A DNA stretch of 47,522 nt, from positions 1 to 47,522 of the forward strand of contig UQPP01000012.1 of NCBI GenBank assembly GCA_900543025.1, written 5' to 3'. Source of the stretch: an uncultured Collinsella sp. Its GTDB lineage: Bacteria > Actinomycetota > Coriobacteriia > Coriobacteriales > Coriobacteriaceae. Below are positions 45,748 to 47,522 of this stretch, piece by piece; the stretch's first letter is position 1; each line of letters starts with the position of its first letter. The position numbers and the translations under genes were made by a program. A model generated the notes under the pieces. That model was not told the DNA's origin, made no database searches, and saw nothing but the letters and a program-made list of their open reading frames with translations.

Positions 45748-46266
45748 TTACGCCTCGTTTTCGATGGTGGCGCGGGCACGCTCGGCAGTCAGTTCTGCCA
45801 GACGCTCCTCGTCTACCAGGGTGAGGCCCTTGGTCGGACACGCCTCGGCACACGCCGGACCGCCGGGACGGTCCACGCACAGATCGCACTTGAGCACGAA
45901 GCTCTTAGTCTGCGAACCCACGCGCACGTCGCCCATCAAGACGGGGACCTGCGTGGTCGCCACGCTCACGGCGCCAAAGGGGCATGCCATGACGCAGCTC
46001 TTGCAACCGATGCAGTTGTCCTCGTTGACGCCGATGCGATGGTTCTTTGGATCAAAGAACAAGGCGCCCGTGGGGCAGGCCTTGGCGCACGGAGCGTCCT
46101 CGCAGTGGTGACATGCCACCGGCGCGGAAATCTCGTAGGTGCGCGTTACGCGCAAGCGAGGTGCGGCGATGTTGCCGGGAATATCGTGTGCCTCGATGCA
46201 CGCCGCCATACAGGTTTGGCACCCAATGCAGCGTGAAGAATCAGCCACGACTCGTTTATTGCCCAT
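45748..46266 (-). CDS. hydN: electron transport protein HydN (four [4Fe-4S] ferredoxin)
   Basis: A 172-residue ferredoxin-type protein. The clusters are CIGCQTCMAAC, CHHCEDAPCAKAC, CIGCKSCVMAC and CDLC...CAEAC. E. coli HydN stands next to hypF and is tied to FdhF activity; here it leads the formate hydrogenlyase operon just before fdhF. The ATG at 46264-46266 has AGGAGGG upstream; the longer frame to 46341 covers a structured leader and is rejected. It is 74 bases from fdhF, with a small TACCGA/TCGGTA hairpin (45697-45712) between. It could equally be called a HycB-type subunit; the hydN name rests on position and size. Confidence 0.85.
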   Translation of the reverse strand: MGNKRVVADSSRCIGCQTCMAACIEAHDIPGNIAAPRLRVTRTYEISAPVACHHCEDAPCAKACPTGALFFDPKNHRIGVNEDNCIGCKSCVMACPFGAVSVATTQVPVLMGDVRVGSQTKSFVLKCDLCVDRPGGPACAEACPTKGLTLVDEERLAELTAERARATIENEA

Positions 46267-46290
46267 GTTGTTCACTCCCTCCTGAATCCC

Positions 46291-46380
46291 ATGCCAGAGA
46301 GACCCTGTCGACGTTGCCCCAAGCCGCCCGTGGCCTGGCATCGGCGAATCGAGCGCATGCGGCGAAACAGGCGCTTCGAT
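46291..46380 (-). promoter_or_regulatory. structured 5' leader of the hydN-fdhF-hyf operon
   Basis: Two stem-loops lie in tandem between the likely promoter and the hydN ribosome binding site. One has a stem ATGCCAG / CTGGCAT (46291-46297, 46335-46341) with a 37-base GC-rich interior. The other has ATCGAGCGC / GCGCTTCGAT (46348-46356, 46371-46380; 9 pairs with one bulge). A cofactor riboswitch (molybdenum cofactor class) or an attenuator would suit the context, but I do not see the known Moco consensus. Confidence 0.45.
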
Positions 46381-46444
46381 AGAGTTCCTCCAACGATATA
46401 CAGGTTAAATATACGCAGTTGCAGGTGGCAAACTTGAGCATAGG

Positions 46445-46470
46445 CCCTGCAATACGGGTGTATTGCAGGG
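46445..46470. other. perfect palindrome upstream of the formate hydrogenlyase operon
   Basis: CCCTGCAATAC and GTATTGCAGGG form an 11-bp stem around GGGT, followed by GTTTTGG on the plus strand. It lies about 180 bases before hydN. It may be an operator or a transcription barrier between the divergent operons. No FNR-type or sigma-54-type site was recognised in 46380-46690. Confidence 0.45.
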
Positions 46471-46695
46471 GTTTTGGCAGGTTGGAATTAATCTCTAAAA
46501 GCTATAAAGGTGAGTGTATTACATGCGTACGCCCAAGAAAGATTTCACGTTCGCTTCTGAAGGATGTAGTACGTTTGTAATATTGTTCACAATCAATTAC
46601 TCTAGTGCAATAAAGTAATGGTTATAAGATTGGCTATTATTAGCCGATGCTGTATTTGACTGTTCATATTGCACGCTCATTAAGGGAGGCCAGTA
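46471..46695. other. AT-rich intergenic region before the toxin-antitoxin pair
   Basis: No gene is seen. A short palindrome GGCTA-TTAT-TAGCC (46632-46645), about 50 bases before the antitoxin start, is a candidate operator. The stretch is clearly lower in G+C than its neighbours. GGGAGG at 46684-46689 is the ribosome binding site of the next gene. Confidence 0.35.
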
Positions 46696-47019
46696 ATGTC
46701 ATCGACTCAAAAACGAGCCATCCTGCAGGTGCGCATTCGCGAGGAAGACAAGCAGCATGCCGAGCATCTCTACGACGCCATGGGCACATCGCTCGCCGAG
46801 GCTGTCCGTTTATTTGTCGCGCAAAGCATTTTGATGCGCAAGCTTCCCTTTCAGCCGGTCGCCGTGCGCTCAAAGGACGGCACTGCCGCCTATGGATCGC
46901 TCAAAGCATATGGTGACCCTAATCGCCGCGCCGAGGAGCGCAAGGCCTGGGTTGAATACCTTGCCACGGAAAGCGACGATTCGATTTTGGGTCCCGAGGA
47001 AGTAGATATCCATGAGTAG
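46696..47019 (+). CDS. RelB/DinJ-type antitoxin
   Basis: A 107-residue protein. The N-terminal ribbon-helix-helix half reads ILQVRIREEDKQHAEHLYD, then MGTSLAEAVRLFVAQSIL, typical of RelB/DinJ DNA-binding antitoxins. The rest is charged and probably wraps the toxin. The ATG at 46696 has AAGGGAGG upstream. It overlaps the next gene by eight bases, the usual antitoxin-toxin arrangement. RelB-like antitoxins normally pair with RelE/YafQ folds; here the partner is a PIN-domain protein, a less common pairing. Autoregulation through the GGCTATTATTAGCC palindrome is likely but not proven. Confidence 0.82.
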   Translation: MSSTQKRAILQVRIREEDKQHAEHLYDAMGTSLAEAVRLFVAQSILMRKLPFQPVAVRSKDGTAAYGSLKAYGDPNRRAEERKAWVEYLATESDDSILGPEEVDIHE

Positions 47020-47326
47020 CACCATCATCGACGAGACCGTCATCCTACGCTACCTGCGTGACGACGACGAAGTTCTGTCACCGCGCGCCGCCAAGGTCAT
47101 CGCCACGCGCACCGCTCGCGTCTACCCCGAGATCATCACGCGCGTCGTGGTCACGCTGCGCGACGTCTATAAGGTTCCCCGCGCTGAGATTGCTAAGGCC
47201 ATGAGAAGGCTGCTCGATGACGTCATGGTCGACGAGCCCACCGTTGTCGCCTTTGCCGTCAAACTCTTTGGCAAGACCCATATGGACTTTACCGACTGCC
47301 TCCTCGCAACCCGAACCGCCATCTAA
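47012..47326 (+). CDS. PIN-domain toxin (probable ribonuclease), perhaps truncated
   Basis: A 104-residue protein. The PIN signatures are an N-terminal Asp (IIDETVILRYL), the central Glu (YPEIITRVVVTLRDVYKVP) and the acidic pair in THMDFTDCLLATRTA. VapC-type PIN toxins cleave RNA. The frame ends at TAA (47324-47326), but reading on in frame to 47488 gives NDDVVSFGKPI, which looks like the last beta strand of the PIN fold. A Glu codon GAA may have become TAA, and full length would then be 158 residues. The residue after the first Asp is Glu instead of the usual Thr. It overlaps the antitoxin by eight bases. Activity is doubtful if the last strand is lost. Confidence 0.7.
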   Translation: MSSTIIDETVILRYLRDDDEVLSPRAAKVIATRTARVYPEIITRVVVTLRDVYKVPRAEIAKAMRRLLDDVMVDEPTVVAFAVKLFGKTHMDFTDCLLATRTAI

Positions 47327-47522
47327 AACGATGATGTCGTGAGCTTTGGCAAGCCCATCATTCAAGGCATGATCGATTACCGCCGCAAGCGCCAAACCGC
47401 CGCCGACGCCCGCAGCCGAAGCACCGACGCCCGCGGACACGGCACCGACTCCACCATCGACAAGCTCCGCCACCACGGTCGCCACTAACCGGCAGGCAAC
47501 GGCATCGCCCGCCCCTCAGCCC

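Noticed and set aside
46291..46380. Molybdenum-cofactor riboswitch
   Set aside because: Position and structure would suit one, but I could not match the known consensus by eye, so it is only called a structured leader.
46380..46690. FNR or sigma-54 promoter elements for the formate hydrogenlyase operon
   Set aside because: No TTGAT-N4-ATCAA or TGGCAC-N5-TTGCA match was found in either direction.

Overview
The window looks like chromosomal DNA of a Collinsella-type gut actinobacterium (Coriobacteriia). This is inferred from the high G+C, the protein sequences, and the mix of strict-anaerobe genes with intergenic palindromes. No 16S gene is present, so the genus is not proven. Almost all genes lie on the minus strand. 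The plus strand carries only a glycerol-3-phosphate-dehydrogenase-like operon with pepQ (4.5-9.1 kb) and a toxin-antitoxin pair at the right end.

Left part (1-24 kb): a NusG/LoaP-type antiterminator sits upstream of a gene cut by the edge. Its promoter lies between 15-bp inverted repeats and may be invertible. Next come thrS, a zinc-ribbon membrane protein, and a 0.7-kb array of 18 short repeats in strictly alternating orientation. The glpA-like gene (interrupted by an amber codon), its FAD oxidoreductase partner, a DUF1667 gene and pepQ follow. Then come housekeeping genes folC, valS, clpX, clpP and tig, and tRNA-Leu(UAG). A molybdenum hydroxylase pair and NADP-type glutamate dehydrogenase (gdhA) complete this part.

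Right part (24-46.3 kb): a selenium/molybdenum/formate region. It carries a DUF3343 gene, mobA, selC (tRNA-Sec), selB, selA and a cytoplasmic molybdopterin oxidoreductase. Beyond these lies an operon read as hydN-fdhF-hyfABCDEFGHIJ-hycI-foc. FdhF has an in-frame UGA at codon 140 followed by a SECIS-like hairpin. The same region supplies the tRNA, elongation factor and synthase for selenocysteine, and mobA for its cofactor. The encoded complex is a Hyf (FHL-2) type formate hydrogenlyase with three antiporter-like membrane subunits. It would split formate to CO2 and H2, possibly coupled to ion pumping, with formate brought in by the FNT channel. A relB-like antitoxin and PIN toxin close the window.

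The least explained material is non-coding. There are two regular arrays of alternating inverted repeats (periods about 80 and 62 bp per pair), five dispersed copies of a covarying long hairpin, two nested-hairpin elements beside valS, the possibly invertible segment upstream of the antiterminator gene, and a structured leader before hydN.
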